From the NCBI GenBank assembly GCA_029549985.1, contig JAKPIB010000042.1:1-55048 (forward strand): a stretch of DNA of 55,048 nucleotides, given 5' to 3'. The position numbers were made by a program, and so were the translations under genes. The first letter of the stretch is position 1. Each line of letters opens with the position of its first letter. Source of the stretch: Bacillota bacterium. Its GTDB lineage: Bacteria > Bacillota > Clostridia > Caldicoprobacterales > DTU083. The notes beneath the pieces are model-generated. The model did no database searches. It was not told the origin of the DNA and saw only the letters and a program-made list of their open reading frames with translations. Positions 27,228 through 36,000 of the stretch are shown here, one piece after another.

Positions 27228-27932
27228 TTAGGATATAAAATCGCCAAACAGCCTGCGTGACAGGGTATATTTGCTGTATGCCCCCATATCGAGACCATAG
27301 GCATCCAATATATCGCTGATCCATTTAAACAAATAGTTGTCGTACTTTACCTCAAGTATTGCTTCATAGTAGTCCGTTACCGGAAAAAGTACAGGTGCTT
27401 GTGAAAACAGGTCAAAGTTGGTTTCGCTGCTCAATATATCCCTGTCAAGTGTTATGCGGATATTGTTGATGGGATGCATAAAGGCGCTGCGCCTGTATTG
27501 ATTCATCACGACAGGCCGCATGGTGTAGATGGCTATGCCGTTTTTAAGCAGCATCTCCTCTATGCCTTTGTTTTGAAGGGCGATATCGTAGTCCTTGTTG
27601 ATCAGCGCTTCCGCCTCGGGTCTGCTTATCAACAGCGTGTGCTTCTGCTGGAATCCCCCTCTCTTTTCCTTAAGCTCAAGCTTCACCGTATCAAAATCGG
27701 GCGGATAGATGCGCAAGCGAAGCTTGAACCGTTCCATGACCCCGCTGACCTTGTCATAATATGCCGTTTCGGAATAGTCATCAAAATAGACAGAACGTAT
27801 CATATAGCCGTCTGGAGCATTATGCCTGTCCGGTATCAGCATTGCGCTCAATGCTGAATACAGGCCGGTATACTGCCAAAAGCTTATCGGATACTTCTCT
27901 TCTACCCGTTTGACCCTCAAATCTCCGCTCAT
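27228..27932 (-). CDS. VTC-domain polyphosphate polymerase
   Basis: A 234-residue single-domain VTC-type (CYTH/triphosphate tunnel) enzyme. Basic and acidic tunnel residues typical of the family are present: VEEKYPIS at the start, MIRSVYFDDYSETAYYDK, RFKLRLRIY, KLELKEKRGGF, MNQYRRSAF, IRITLDRDI and EAILEVKYD near the C-terminus. VTC enzymes make polyphosphate from ATP. There is no SPX domain and no membrane span; the neighbouring DUF4956 gene supplies a membrane component. ATG 27932 follows GGAAAGGAG; the extension to 28001 lacks a ribosome binding site. First gene of the operon. Confidence 0.86.
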   Translation of the reverse strand: MSGDLRVKRVEEKYPISFWQYTGLYSALSAMLIPDRHNAPDGYMIRSVYFDDYSETAYYDKVSGVMERFKLRLRIYPPDFDTVKLELKEKRGGFQQKHTLLISRPEAEALINKDYDIALQNKGIEEMLLKNGIAIYTMRPVVMNQYRRSAFMHPINNIRITLDRDILSSETNFDLFSQAPVLFPVTDYYEAILEVKYDNYLFKWISDILDAYGLDMGAYSKYTLSRRLFGDFIS

Positions 27933-28087
27933 GGGTCTCCTTTCCATATTAACAGCAGAATGATACAAAATGTCCTGAACTTCGATATAAATGCTTACCA
28001 ATTGTTATATTTTTTGTCTATTGTATCATGCCGGTCCAATATATACAATGTATAATGCGATATTGTGCATAGTATTATAGTCTTATT

Positions 28088-28561
28088 CTATAGAGCCAGC
28101 CTTGCGACCACCTCTCCGCCGGACATTTCACCGGTCTCGACAAAGCCAAATGCCGAATACAGCCTTCGCGCGGCTTCATTTTCAGGATGGTATGACAAAT
28201 ATACAGCGGTTGCATTCCCCTGAGGAAATGTTCTGATCAGCTCCAAGGCCTTTGCAAGCGCCTCTTTGCCATACCCCTTTCCCTGATGGTCCTTATCGAT
28301 CATAAACCTGCATATCCCATAGCTTTCTTCATCATATTCGCTCTCATCTGCCGTATCGTGATACATCATCACGAACCCGATAACATCGCCGTCATTGCAT
28401 ATGGCATATGTCATAGGCGGCAGCTCGTCATTGAGCAATGCAACATATGACTGGGCCAGGCTATACATATTGGATGCGATGAACTCCTCCTGCTCCTCCT
28501 TGACCCTGAGTCGAATGCATGCTTCCCAGTTGTCCCATGTGATTTACTCCAAAGTGATCAT
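28088..28561 (-). pseudogene. GNAT acetyltransferase interrupted by an in-frame TAA
   Basis: The frame opens at ATG 28561 behind GGAGGACAG and reads M-I-T-L-E, then TAA (28544-28546), then ITWDNWEACIRLRVKEEQEEFIASN and on to the complete GNAT domain ending at 28088. The intact paralogue at 22575-23129 reads MVSLEKITWDNWEACINLRV, so the stop replaces its Lys6 (AAA or AAG to a stop). After the stop the first in-frame Met is at 28468, and it would remove about 30 N-terminal residues. The rest of the domain (CRFMIDKDHQGKGYGKEAL, NEAARRLYSAFGFVETG) is undamaged, so the mutation looks recent. It follows the membrane-protein gene 29059-28610 by 48 bases. Confidence 0.85.
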
Positions 28562-28609
28562 CTTCTGTCCTCCCAAATCGATAGTAATGTCTGATAAGCC
28601 TTACTGATT

Positions 28610-29059
28610 TCAGTTCTTCAAATCTCTTTTGACATGTGTAAAATATTCATGGATGAAGTTCATTGGGAATAAACGCTGCTCAAACAGAATGACCGTCGAA
28701 AGTGCCACTTCCACCAAACCTATAAGGAAATATAGGACATGAAGAAAGACGACAGAATTGAGCATTATGCATTGAACCACGATCCAGATGACCAAAGCCA
28801 TGCCGAAAACACTGCTTATGTAGCCTTGAAACCCTGATTTCAGCCAAAGGGTCACTGCGCTTATGATATTACCAAGCCCTATCACAGAGAATAGAATCAT
28901 CCCTGGTATGAGGAAATCGGTAAAGGGCGAGTTTTTCAATGCATCGGTCGTTATCCCAAGCGGGGTCTTTGGGTCTAATATCGCAGCCAGACCCCCGAAT
29001 ACAGCTCCTATCCCTACAAATAAATGCAATCCAAAAAGCAAACGGTATACTGTCTTCAC
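28610..29059 (-). CDS. Hypothetical four-span membrane protein
   Basis: A 149-residue integral membrane protein with spans at about 8-28, 46-70, 76-97 and 103-126 and a short basic tail (HVKRDLKN). It resembles small uncharacterised Firmicute membrane proteins; no catalytic motif is seen. The start is GTG 29059 preceded by GAGGGATC. It lies 48 bases upstream of the broken GNAT gene, and the two probably form one transcript. Confidence 0.7.
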   Translation of the reverse strand: MKTVYRLLFGLHLFVGIGAVFGGLAAILDPKTPLGITTDALKNSPFTDFLIPGMILFSVIGLGNIISAVTLWLKSGFQGYISSVFGMALVIWIVVQCIMLNSVVFLHVLYFLIGLVEVALSTVILFEQRLFPMNFIHEYFTHVKRDLKN

Positions 29060-29171
29060 CCCAGATCCCTCTATGCCTGTATCTTCTTACATCGAAATGA
29101 TAATCTATGGCCGGAAAATATGCAAGCATATCATCAATATAGTTTATATGCCTGCTAGAGTCCGCTGATTT

Positions 29172-29744
29172 CTACTTATTTGCCACCCTTGACTGCCTTA
29201 ACAGGATATACTTCATATCCTCAAAGGTCTTTTGCAGCAGTTTTGCATGATACTGGCCTTTCTTTACAAATGAGAATCCGCATTTTTCTATAACCCTTCT
29301 GGACTGGTTGTTGAAGATAAAGTGGCTGACGGTCAATGCATCCAAGCCCAGTTTTTCAAAGCAAAAGCTTATCACGGCTTTGACGGCTTCAGGCATAAGC
29401 CCCCTCCCCCAGTAGGCCTTTGACAAGACAAATCCGATCTCCTTCACCTTCAAATGGGCGTACTCATCATCATACTCTGCCCATGACCTATGCAATCCCA
29501 ATGAACCAATCACCTTGTTATCCTCTTTATGTACGATCGCAAAGACGTTTTTCTCAATAATGAAGGCTTGCAGTATCGCGCGCGAAGCCTCTATCGACTC
29601 ATGATGCTTCCAGCCCGCCATTTCACCGACACCCTCGACCGATGCATACTCAAACAGATCATTCACATCTGTTTCCTTCCACGGCCGTAGGATCAGCCTG
29701 TCGGTTTCTATGACCGTGTCGGAAATATCGATTTTGATATCCAT
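29172..29744 (-). CDS. GNAT acetyltransferase, RimJ/RimL type
   Basis: A 190-residue protein opening with the RimJ/RimL-like ETDRLILRPWKETDVNDLFEY, then an acetyl-CoA site EIGFVLSKAYWGRGLMPEAVKAV (about residues 100-122) and NQSRRVIEKCGFSFVKKG. This subfamily acetylates N-terminal or small-molecule amines. ATG 29744 follows GGAGGAGC. Undamaged. It is the third GNAT frame in the 21.6-29.8 kb region on this strand besides the broken one. Confidence 0.87.
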   Translation of the reverse strand: MDIKIDISDTVIETDRLILRPWKETDVNDLFEYASVEGVGEMAGWKHHESIEASRAILQAFIIEKNVFAIVHKEDNKVIGSLGLHRSWAEYDDEYAHLKVKEIGFVLSKAYWGRGLMPEAVKAVISFCFEKLGLDALTVSHFIFNNQSRRVIEKCGFSFVKKGQYHAKLLQKTFEDMKYILLRQSRVANK

Positions 29745-29797
29745 TTATTGCTCCTCCCAAATCTTGCGTCTTTCGTCCTGGTACATTCCCATGTCTT

Positions 29798-29821
29798 TAA
29801 AAAATCCGCTAAATCAGCGGA
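29798..29821 (-). terminator. Terminator of the methyltransferase operon
   Basis: On the minus strand TCCGCT-GATTT-AGCGGA is followed by TTTTTTAAAG. It lies about 110 bases past the methyltransferase stop. Confidence 0.75.
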
Positions 29822-29931
29822 CATTTAGCACGCCCATATAGCATCCGCCCATATGCTCAGAAACTGTATAGCCGCCTTCCGCCGCAAGTCAAATCCATGA
29901 CAGCACATGCAGAATAGTCGTATCGGCTGTT

Positions 29932-30759
29932 CTACCTGGTATATACACCGCATATGGTTTCGCCTGTATCAGAATACTCCTTCCCTGCCACATCCCCGTA
30001 AAACTCAAATGCGTTGAAACCTATGCCCCGGGCTTCTGACAAGAGCGCTTCCCTGGTAAAGAAGTGATCCCATATGTTATAGCATTTCACAGCATCCTCG
30101 GTCATCACTATATACCGTCTCAGTTCCGTACTGTCTTCATCATCATATTGATAGACGGCTTCCAGGCAAAGATACGGTTTTTCGCTCCAAAACCCGCCCT
30201 TTCCGCTGAAATGCCATGACCGGCTTTCCTTCTTTCGCATTTGGGGTGTAAATACATCAAAAATGAACTTCCCGCCGGGCTTTAAGGCCTGGTATACCTT
30301 CTCCAGCAAAACGATCCTGTCCTTCCTTGATAGGGCTCCGTAATCACAGTATATCAATGTGACGACATCGAACAGCTCCACGTAGTCAATCGACAGGTAG
30401 TCACGGCAGAGATAGTCTATCCTGCTGCCGTTTCGCAATGACTGCTCCTTAGCATACGCTATGGAACGCCTGGACATGTCCACTCCCGTTACTATGTACC
30501 CTGCCCTGCTGAACCGCTCGGCATACAGACCGGGGCCGCAGCCCAGATCAAGCAGGAACCTGTATTGGGACGGAGGCGCGACTTTTGAGATCCAGTCTAC
30601 CGACCTGTTGAGAAAATCATGCTTCCGGGTCGCCGCATCCAAGTCAGGATCCAGATGAGCTTCCAGCAGTCCCTTGGATATATGCTCGTCATCCCAGAAG
30701 TTGTCCGTGCCTGGGGCATATAATTCCGGTTTGGTCAGATATTTTTCAAACCCGATCAA
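29932..30759 (-). CDS. Class I SAM-dependent methyltransferase
   Basis: A 275-residue cytoplasmic methyltransferase. Motif I FLLDLGCGPGLYAERF (about residues 68-83) binds SAM, followed by the acidic loop VTGVDMS, motif IV FDVVTLIYCDYGAL and the KPGGKFIFDVF strand. The Methyltransf_25/11-type core is complete; the substrate is unknown. The start is TTG 30759 with GGGGGTGAG upstream. It is 14 bases downstream of the 2H phosphoesterase gene, so the two form an operon. Confidence 0.87.
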   Translation of the reverse strand: MIGFEKYLTKPELYAPGTDNFWDDEHISKGLLEAHLDPDLDAATRKHDFLNRSVDWISKVAPPSQYRFLLDLGCGPGLYAERFSRAGYIVTGVDMSRRSIAYAKEQSLRNGSRIDYLCRDYLSIDYVELFDVVTLIYCDYGALSRKDRIVLLEKVYQALKPGGKFIFDVFTPQMRKKESRSWHFSGKGGFWSEKPYLCLEAVYQYDDEDSTELRRYIVMTEDAVKCYNIWDHFFTREALLSEARGIGFNAFEFYGDVAGKEYSDTGETICGVYTR

Positions 30760-30773
30760 TGGCTCACCCCCAT

Positions 30774-31325
30774 CTATTTGCTGTTGATCTTAAAGCTCCT
30801 GACTATTTCCCATTGGTCCTGGCCGGCTTTTCTGATAAGGTGCAGCTCTGAAAGGACCTGTCTGTATACCGGATGCAAGCCCTCAAGGGAATTTTTCAGC
30901 TGCTGGAAATCCTCGTCCGAGATGTCGTCCAGCGCTATCGTTATATGTGGCACCCACATGTCAGGTGTATAGTATTTGAACACCATCCTGCAGTTTTGCT
31001 TGAGGGCTTCGTTGATTTCCTTGTTTACCTTTAAAAGCTCATCGGTTTTGACGACCTTTACGAAGGCGACATTTGAAGGACGGTCAAAGAACCCGAATCC
31101 GTCGGTGATGACTTCAAAGGGCTCCAGCCGGGAGCATGCTTGTTCCAACAGGCGCTCCAGACCATCCATATCGGAGGTGTGGCCGCCCTGAAAGCTGACA
31201 TGAGGATGCCCCAGGGTCCAGACTGCTTTGGAATCATACTTCTCTTCTACGGTTTTCCATTGATCCAGTATGAAATCCCTGAGCTCATCCCTTACCAGGC
31301 CGACTACTACGATCGTTTCCTCCAA
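30774..31325 (-). CDS. 2H phosphoesterase (2'-5' RNA ligase-like)
   Basis: A 183-residue protein of the 2H superfamily, marked by two His-x-Ser/Thr motifs: GHPHVSFQGG (first half) and WVPHITIALDD (second half). Members hydrolyse or form 2'-5' or cyclic phosphate bonds of RNA or nucleotides. TTG 31325 is preferred since AAAGGAG sits about 7 bases upstream; the longer frame to 31379 has no ribosome binding site. It is followed after 14 bases by the methyltransferase gene, which hints at a shared RNA- or nucleotide-modification role, but that is inference. Confidence 0.78.
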   Translation of the reverse strand: MEETIVVVGLVRDELRDFILDQWKTVEEKYDSKAVWTLGHPHVSFQGGHTSDMDGLERLLEQACSRLEPFEVITDGFGFFDRPSNVAFVKVVKTDELLKVNKEINEALKQNCRMVFKYYTPDMWVPHITIALDDISDEDFQQLKNSLEGLHPVYRQVLSELHLIRKAGQDQWEIVRSFKINSK

Positions 31326-31587
31326 CCCGATACTCCTTTCATACCGCTTTACTAAGCATATATATAAAAACAGGGTCAAGATATGCCGTCTCGACCCCGA
31401 AGCAATAAAATGTAACCATTAGTCTTTGCAACCATATTATACCCCACTTTTATACAAAACTACAAATGCCAGAATTTGAATACCCATATATTACTTCACT
31501 TGATAAACTATTTCATCATGCCTTTTATGGCTGGCCCCGTTGAGGAATGCCGCCATCTGGCATTTATTTATGTCGAAAGCCTGAAAT

Positions 31588-31614
31588 AATATTGAATGTT
31601 GACGGAACAATATT
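31588..31614 (+). promoter_or_regulatory. Inverted-repeat operator candidate AATATTG-N13-CAATATT
   Basis: Perfect 7-bp arms at 31588-31594 and 31608-31614 enclose the -35 hexamer of the mannosidase promoter. The ROK regulator encoded second in this operon is the obvious candidate to bind here. Confidence 0.6.
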
Positions 31615-31627
31615 GTCTATATATCAT
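31599..31627 (+). promoter_or_regulatory. Sigma-A promoter of the mannosidase-ROK operon
   Basis: -35 TTGACG (31599-31604), 17-base spacer, -10 TATCAT (31622-31627); the GH38 start is about 47 bases downstream. Confidence 0.7.
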
Positions 31628-31674
31628 TAGTATATAGTTAAATCATTTAACAAATTGAAACCGGAGGAATCAAA

Positions 31675-34600
31675 ATGTTTTTGCCTGAGCAAAGAATAGA
31701 TCGCATACTGCATGAATTGGAAAAATACATCTATTGCAATAAAATCGAGCTGAGCGGTTGCCGGTTCAAGGAGACCCGCAGCAATGACAGAGAAGCAGTG
31801 ATAAGAGATGAATCCGGCTGGCGTGACTTTGGCAGATATGACCGCTGGGGCGGAGTGGACAAGCTTGCCTGGTTTTCATTCTATATAACGATCCCGGACA
31901 GTTACGCAGGCCAGACCGTTGAGGTCCACTTCACCACAGGGCGTGAAGGCGAGTGGTATCCGGGAGGCCCTCAATACCTGGTGTTTGTGGATGGAGAGCC
32001 CAGGCATCACATGGATCTGTGGCATGAAAAGTTTATCCTTACTGAAAACGCCGAACCCGGCCGCAGCTACAGGATCGACATACAGGCCTTCTCTGGCGTC
32101 AAGGAAAAGCTCACAGGCTTTGAAATAAACCTTTATACAGTGGATAAACGAGTAGAAGCAGCATATTTCGATATAAAAGCTGCATATGACAGTGCTCTGG
32201 TCCTGAAGGATGACGATAAAAACCGCCTTGACGCTATCAATGAGATCATAAATGCGGTCAACCTGCTTGATATGCGAAAACCGCTGTCCGATGAATTTTA
32301 TGCCTCCCTGGATCTGGCCAGGGAACACCTTGCAAGGACACTCTATTCGGAGAATAATGCGGTACGCAATATAACCGCCTACTGTGTAGGGCATTCTCAT
32401 TTTGATGTGGCCTGGCTCTGGACGGTAGAGGACAGCAAAAAGAAAGCCGTCCGCACCTTTGTGCATAACCTGGAGCTTATGGAGCTATATCCTGAATATG
32501 TTTTTATGTGCAGCCAGCCCCAGATCTACAAGTACGTAAAAGAGAGCTACCCAGAAGTGTATGAAAAGGTCAGGCAGCGGATAAAAGAGGGGCGCTGGCA
32601 GCCCGAAGGGGCCATGTGGGTCGAGCCTGACTGCAATATACCCTCCGGAGAGTCCTTTGTCCGTCAGCTATTGCTGGGCAAGCGCTTTTTCAAGGAAGAA
32701 TTCGGTGTTGACAGTCGTATACTATGGCTGCCTGATGTATTCGGGTTCAGCGGAGCGCTGCCTCAAATACTTAAAAAATCCGGCGTTGACTTCTTCATGA
32801 CTACAAAGCTGTCATGGAATGAGTACAATGTGTTCCCCTACAGCCTGTTCAGCTGGCAGGGCATCGACGGCACCGAGATACTCTCCTATTTCACATGCCA
32901 CCATGCCGCATACCTTGGAAGCAAGTCCATAAATGAGGTTTGGGATGACTTCAAGCAGAAGGACATAAATGACAAGATACTCGTACCCTTTGGCTGGGGT
33001 GACGCCGGTGGCGGTCCGACCACAGACATGCTGGAAGTGGGCAAACGGCTGGTGAAAGGGGTGCCCGGATGCCCCAGCGTCAAGCTGACCGGGATCAGGG
33101 AGTTTGCAGAGGATCTGGAGAAATCAGCCCAAAAGGCAGGCAGCAGGCTGCCCAAGTGGGTCGGCGAGCTGTATTTTGAGCTCCACAGGGGTACCTATAC
33201 CTCCGTTGCAAAGAGCAAGCTGTATAACCGCAAAAGCGAGCTCCTGTATCAGGACTGTGAGCTGTTATCCTCCTCAGCCATGCTGCTGACGGGCAGAAAG
33301 TACCCTCAGGCTGATATCAACAATTCATGGGAGATCATTGCCCTCAATCAGTTCCATGACATACTGCCGGGCTCTTCTATATGGGATGTATACAAAAACA
33401 CCTTTGCGGAATACGAGCAGGTGATATCAAGCGGAAAGGACATGCTTGAAGCAGCCGCGCTGGATATCGTAAAGAACATAAATACACCTGCCATGTCTGT
33501 CATCGTGTTCAACCAGTTGGGCTTTACAAGGTCAGATATAGTTGAGTTTACTGTCCCTGAAGGCTTTGACAGCATCACAGTCTATGATGCAGACGGCAGC
33601 CGGCTTCCCGTACAGCTTGTCGGGGGAGGGAAAGCGGTATTCGTAGCCAGGGATGTCCCCTCAAAGGGATACAAGGCCTATCGTATCACAAATGAGGTAT
33701 ATGACATCCAAAGCTATATGACCGTATCGAAAGAGATAATAGCCAATGACTTTTTCGATATAAGGCTGGATGAGACCGGCGCCTTTGTGTCTGTTTTCGA
33801 CAAGGTGAACAACCGTGAGATACTGAAGGAAGGCTCAAGAGGCAATGTACTGCAGGTGTTTGAGGATATGCCCCAGTGGGTCAACGATGCCTGGGATATA
33901 AATATCTATCACAACGATAAAATGTGGGAAGTAAACGATGTCAGATCCATCCAAGTGCTGGAGACCGGCCCGGTCCGCTCTACTTTGAGGATCGAGCGCC
34001 GCTTCCTTGATTCGGTCATCACCCAGGACATAAGTGTATACAGCGATATCGACCGGATCGACTTCAAGACCCATATAGACTGGAAGGAGAAGTTTATGCT
34101 TCTCAAGGCCGCCTTCCCCGTAGATATCCATGCAAACTATGCAACGTATGATATCCAGTTTGGCAGCATACAGCGTCCAAATCACTGGAACACCAGCTGG
34201 GATTATGCCCGGTTTGAAGTAAGCGGCCATAAATGGGCGGACCTGTCCGAGGGCGGCTATGGAGTCAGCATCCTGAATGATTGCAAATATGGGTATGACA
34301 TCAAGGGCGACCAGATGCGGATAACCCTTTTAAAGAGCGCCGAATATCCTTCTTCAGCGGATATAGGTACACATGAGTTTGTGTACAGCCTCTACCCCCA
34401 TGCCGGCGGGTATCATGAAGGCGGGACCGTATATATGGGCTATCGACTCAACTGCCCGATGTATGCCTTTGTATCGGAAGCCCATACTGGCACACTTCCC
34501 GATGTGTTTTCCCTCTGCTCGGTAGATCAGGACAATGTAATAATCGAAACCGTAAAGAAGGCCGAATACAGCAATGATATCATACTGCGCGTGTATGAGG

Positions 34601-34773
34601 CCCATAACAAGAAAACCAACGCCGAATTCACCTTCTTTGCAAAAAATATCAAGGTTAGAGAGTGTGACCTGATGGAAAATGAAATAGGCGAAATCGAGTC
34701 GAAGGACGGCCGGTTTGCCTGCGTGATAAAGCCCTTTGAGATCAAAACCTTTAAAATAGCTGCAGTTTTGTGA
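31675..34773 (+). CDS. Glycoside hydrolase family 38 alpha-mannosidase
   Basis: A 1032-residue cytoplasmic alpha-mannosidase of the bacterial type. The N-terminal beta domain (1-230) is followed by the catalytic (alpha/beta)7 barrel: zinc-site GHSHFDVAWLW (His240, His242, Asp244), nucleophile Asp354 in WLPDVFGFSGALPQ, and the NQFHDILPGSS helix with a further zinc-site His/Asp. C-terminal beta domains fill 620-1032. Length fits bacterial GH38. No signal peptide, so it cleaves imported manno-oligosaccharides. CCGGAGGAATC precedes ATG. Eighteen bases before the ROK regulator gene, forming an operon behind the promoter at 31599. Confidence 0.94.
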   Translation: MFLPEQRIDRILHELEKYIYCNKIELSGCRFKETRSNDREAVIRDESGWRDFGRYDRWGGVDKLAWFSFYITIPDSYAGQTVEVHFTTGREGEWYPGGPQYLVFVDGEPRHHMDLWHEKFILTENAEPGRSYRIDIQAFSGVKEKLTGFEINLYTVDKRVEAAYFDIKAAYDSALVLKDDDKNRLDAINEIINAVNLLDMRKPLSDEFYASLDLAREHLARTLYSENNAVRNITAYCVGHSHFDVAWLWTVEDSKKKAVRTFVHNLELMELYPEYVFMCSQPQIYKYVKESYPEVYEKVRQRIKEGRWQPEGAMWVEPDCNIPSGESFVRQLLLGKRFFKEEFGVDSRILWLPDVFGFSGALPQILKKSGVDFFMTTKLSWNEYNVFPYSLFSWQGIDGTEILSYFTCHHAAYLGSKSINEVWDDFKQKDINDKILVPFGWGDAGGGPTTDMLEVGKRLVKGVPGCPSVKLTGIREFAEDLEKSAQKAGSRLPKWVGELYFELHRGTYTSVAKSKLYNRKSELLYQDCELLSSSAMLLTGRKYPQADINNSWEIIALNQFHDILPGSSIWDVYKNTFAEYEQVISSGKDMLEAAALDIVKNINTPAMSVIVFNQLGFTRSDIVEFTVPEGFDSITVYDADGSRLPVQLVGGGKAVFVARDVPSKGYKAYRITNEVYDIQSYMTVSKEIIANDFFDIRLDETGAFVSVFDKVNNREILKEGSRGNVLQVFEDMPQWVNDAWDINIYHNDKMWEVNDVRSIQVLETGPVRSTLRIERRFLDSVITQDISVYSDIDRIDFKTHIDWKEKFMLLKAAFPVDIHANYATYDIQFGSIQRPNHWNTSWDYARFEVSGHKWADLSEGGYGVSILNDCKYGYDIKGDQMRITLLKSAEYPSSADIGTHEFVYSLYPHAGGYHEGGTVYMGYRLNCPMYAFVSEAHTGTLPDVFSLCSVDQDNVIIETVKKAEYSNDIILRVYEAHNKKTNAEFTFFAKNIKVRECDLMENEIGEIESKDGRFACVIKPFEIKTFKIAAVL

Positions 34774-34791
34774 TGTAAAGGTGAAACCGTC

Positions 34792-35967
34792 ATGAAGCCG
34801 AAGGCCGCAAACCACAAAAATCTGAAGGAAATAAACAAGCTTGCCATACTCAACAACCTGCGAAAAAGAAAGCTGTCAAGGGCGGAGCTGGCACGGGTCA
34901 TACATCTGTCGAGAGCGGCTGTTTCCCTGCTTACAGAGGAAATGATCGAAGAAGGGCAGATCCATGAGACCGGGACTGTCCGCTCCTGTGCAGGAAGAAG
35001 GCCGATATTGCTTGGTTTGAGGCCGGACTATTGCTATACCGCAGGGGTTTCCATAGCGAGGGACAAAACAGGGATAGGCCTCGTAGACTTTCAGGGAAAT
35101 ATCCTATGCTACATGGAGATCGATGACACCGGAAATGCATATAAGATCCTTGACAATATTGCAGAGGGCATAGCCCTCCTGGTTGAGCAGCTAAAAATAC
35201 CTTATGGCAAGCTCCTTGGGATCGGCGTTATTTCACCCGGCCCTGTCGATACAAAGGATGGCAGGATCCTAAAGCCTGCAAACTTCACAAAGTGGCATGA
35301 TATAGATATCATCAAAGAAGTGCAAAGCCGTACCCATATCAGGGCCTTTCTGGAGAATAACGCCAACTCCATAGCCATAGCCGAAAAAAGCTATGGCTGC
35401 GGCGGACAGTTTGAAAGTATGATCGTGATGACGGTAGATACCGGGATAGGCATGGGCGTTATATTGAACAATCAGTTGTTCAAGGGCGGCAACGGCTTTG
35501 GCAATGAGATAGGCCACACCTGTGTGGACATCAACGGCGAGGTATGCGATTGCGGGAACCGCGGATGCCTGGAGCTTTACGCTTCCCGGTCCGCCGTCCT
35601 AAAGAGCGCCCGGAATATTTCACCTGCGGTCGAAAGCTGGCCGGCCATAGTGGATAGAGCAATCGACGGTGATAAGGCATGCATGGATATCATTCACAGA
35701 CAGGCCGAGTATCTGGCGACCGCTATCGTGAACTGTGTCAACTTGATAGACGTTGATGCAGTCATCATGACGGGTGATATAGTCTACAAGCCGGATATTC
35801 TGCTGTCACTCATAAGGCAGCGGGTAAACAGCCAGGCTATCGCGAGAAACATGAGAAAAATACCGATCATCATCTCCAGCTTACCTGAACATTCAGAGAT
35901 ATTGTGTGCCGCATCCGTCGTGCTGGAAAAATACTTCACCGGAGAGATAGGACCCTCACAGTTATGA
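34792..35967 (+). CDS. ROK-family transcriptional regulator
   Basis: A 391-residue regulator. The N-terminal winged helix-turn-helix (about residues 15-65: INKLAILNNLRKRKLSRAEL, HLSRAAVSLLTEEM) is followed by a ROK sugar-kinase-like domain with GIGVISPGPVD, VDTGIGMGVI and the zinc-binding EIGHTCVDINGEVCDCGNRGCLE motif. This is the NagC/XylR layout, in which a sugar releases DNA binding. Located directly downstream of the mannosidase (18 bases), it probably controls its own operon through the inverted repeat at 31588-31614, with mannose or a manno-oligosaccharide as inducer (inference). Confidence 0.92.
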   Translation: MKPKAANHKNLKEINKLAILNNLRKRKLSRAELARVIHLSRAAVSLLTEEMIEEGQIHETGTVRSCAGRRPILLGLRPDYCYTAGVSIARDKTGIGLVDFQGNILCYMEIDDTGNAYKILDNIAEGIALLVEQLKIPYGKLLGIGVISPGPVDTKDGRILKPANFTKWHDIDIIKEVQSRTHIRAFLENNANSIAIAEKSYGCGGQFESMIVMTVDTGIGMGVILNNQLFKGGNGFGNEIGHTCVDINGEVCDCGNRGCLELYASRSAVLKSARNISPAVESWPAIVDRAIDGDKACMDIIHRQAEYLATAIVNCVNLIDVDAVIMTGDIVYKPDILLSLIRQRVNSQAIARNMRKIPIIISSLPEHSEILCAASVVLEKYFTGEIGPSQL

Positions 35968-36000
35968 CGCTGCGGCACCGGAAAACCCGCTTTTTACACG

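Larger units (their letters stand above)
31326..31674. other. Divergent promoter region upstream of the alpha-mannosidase
   Basis: 349 bases without a gene, AT-rich. It holds the mannosidase promoter and its inverted repeat (listed separately) near the right end and presumably the 2H-methyltransferase operon promoter near the left end, which I could not resolve. Confidence 0.5.

Noticed and set aside
28022-28087. Transfer RNA or small RNA in the short gaps between genes
   Set aside because: No cloverleaf or T-loop motif seen here or elsewhere in the window.
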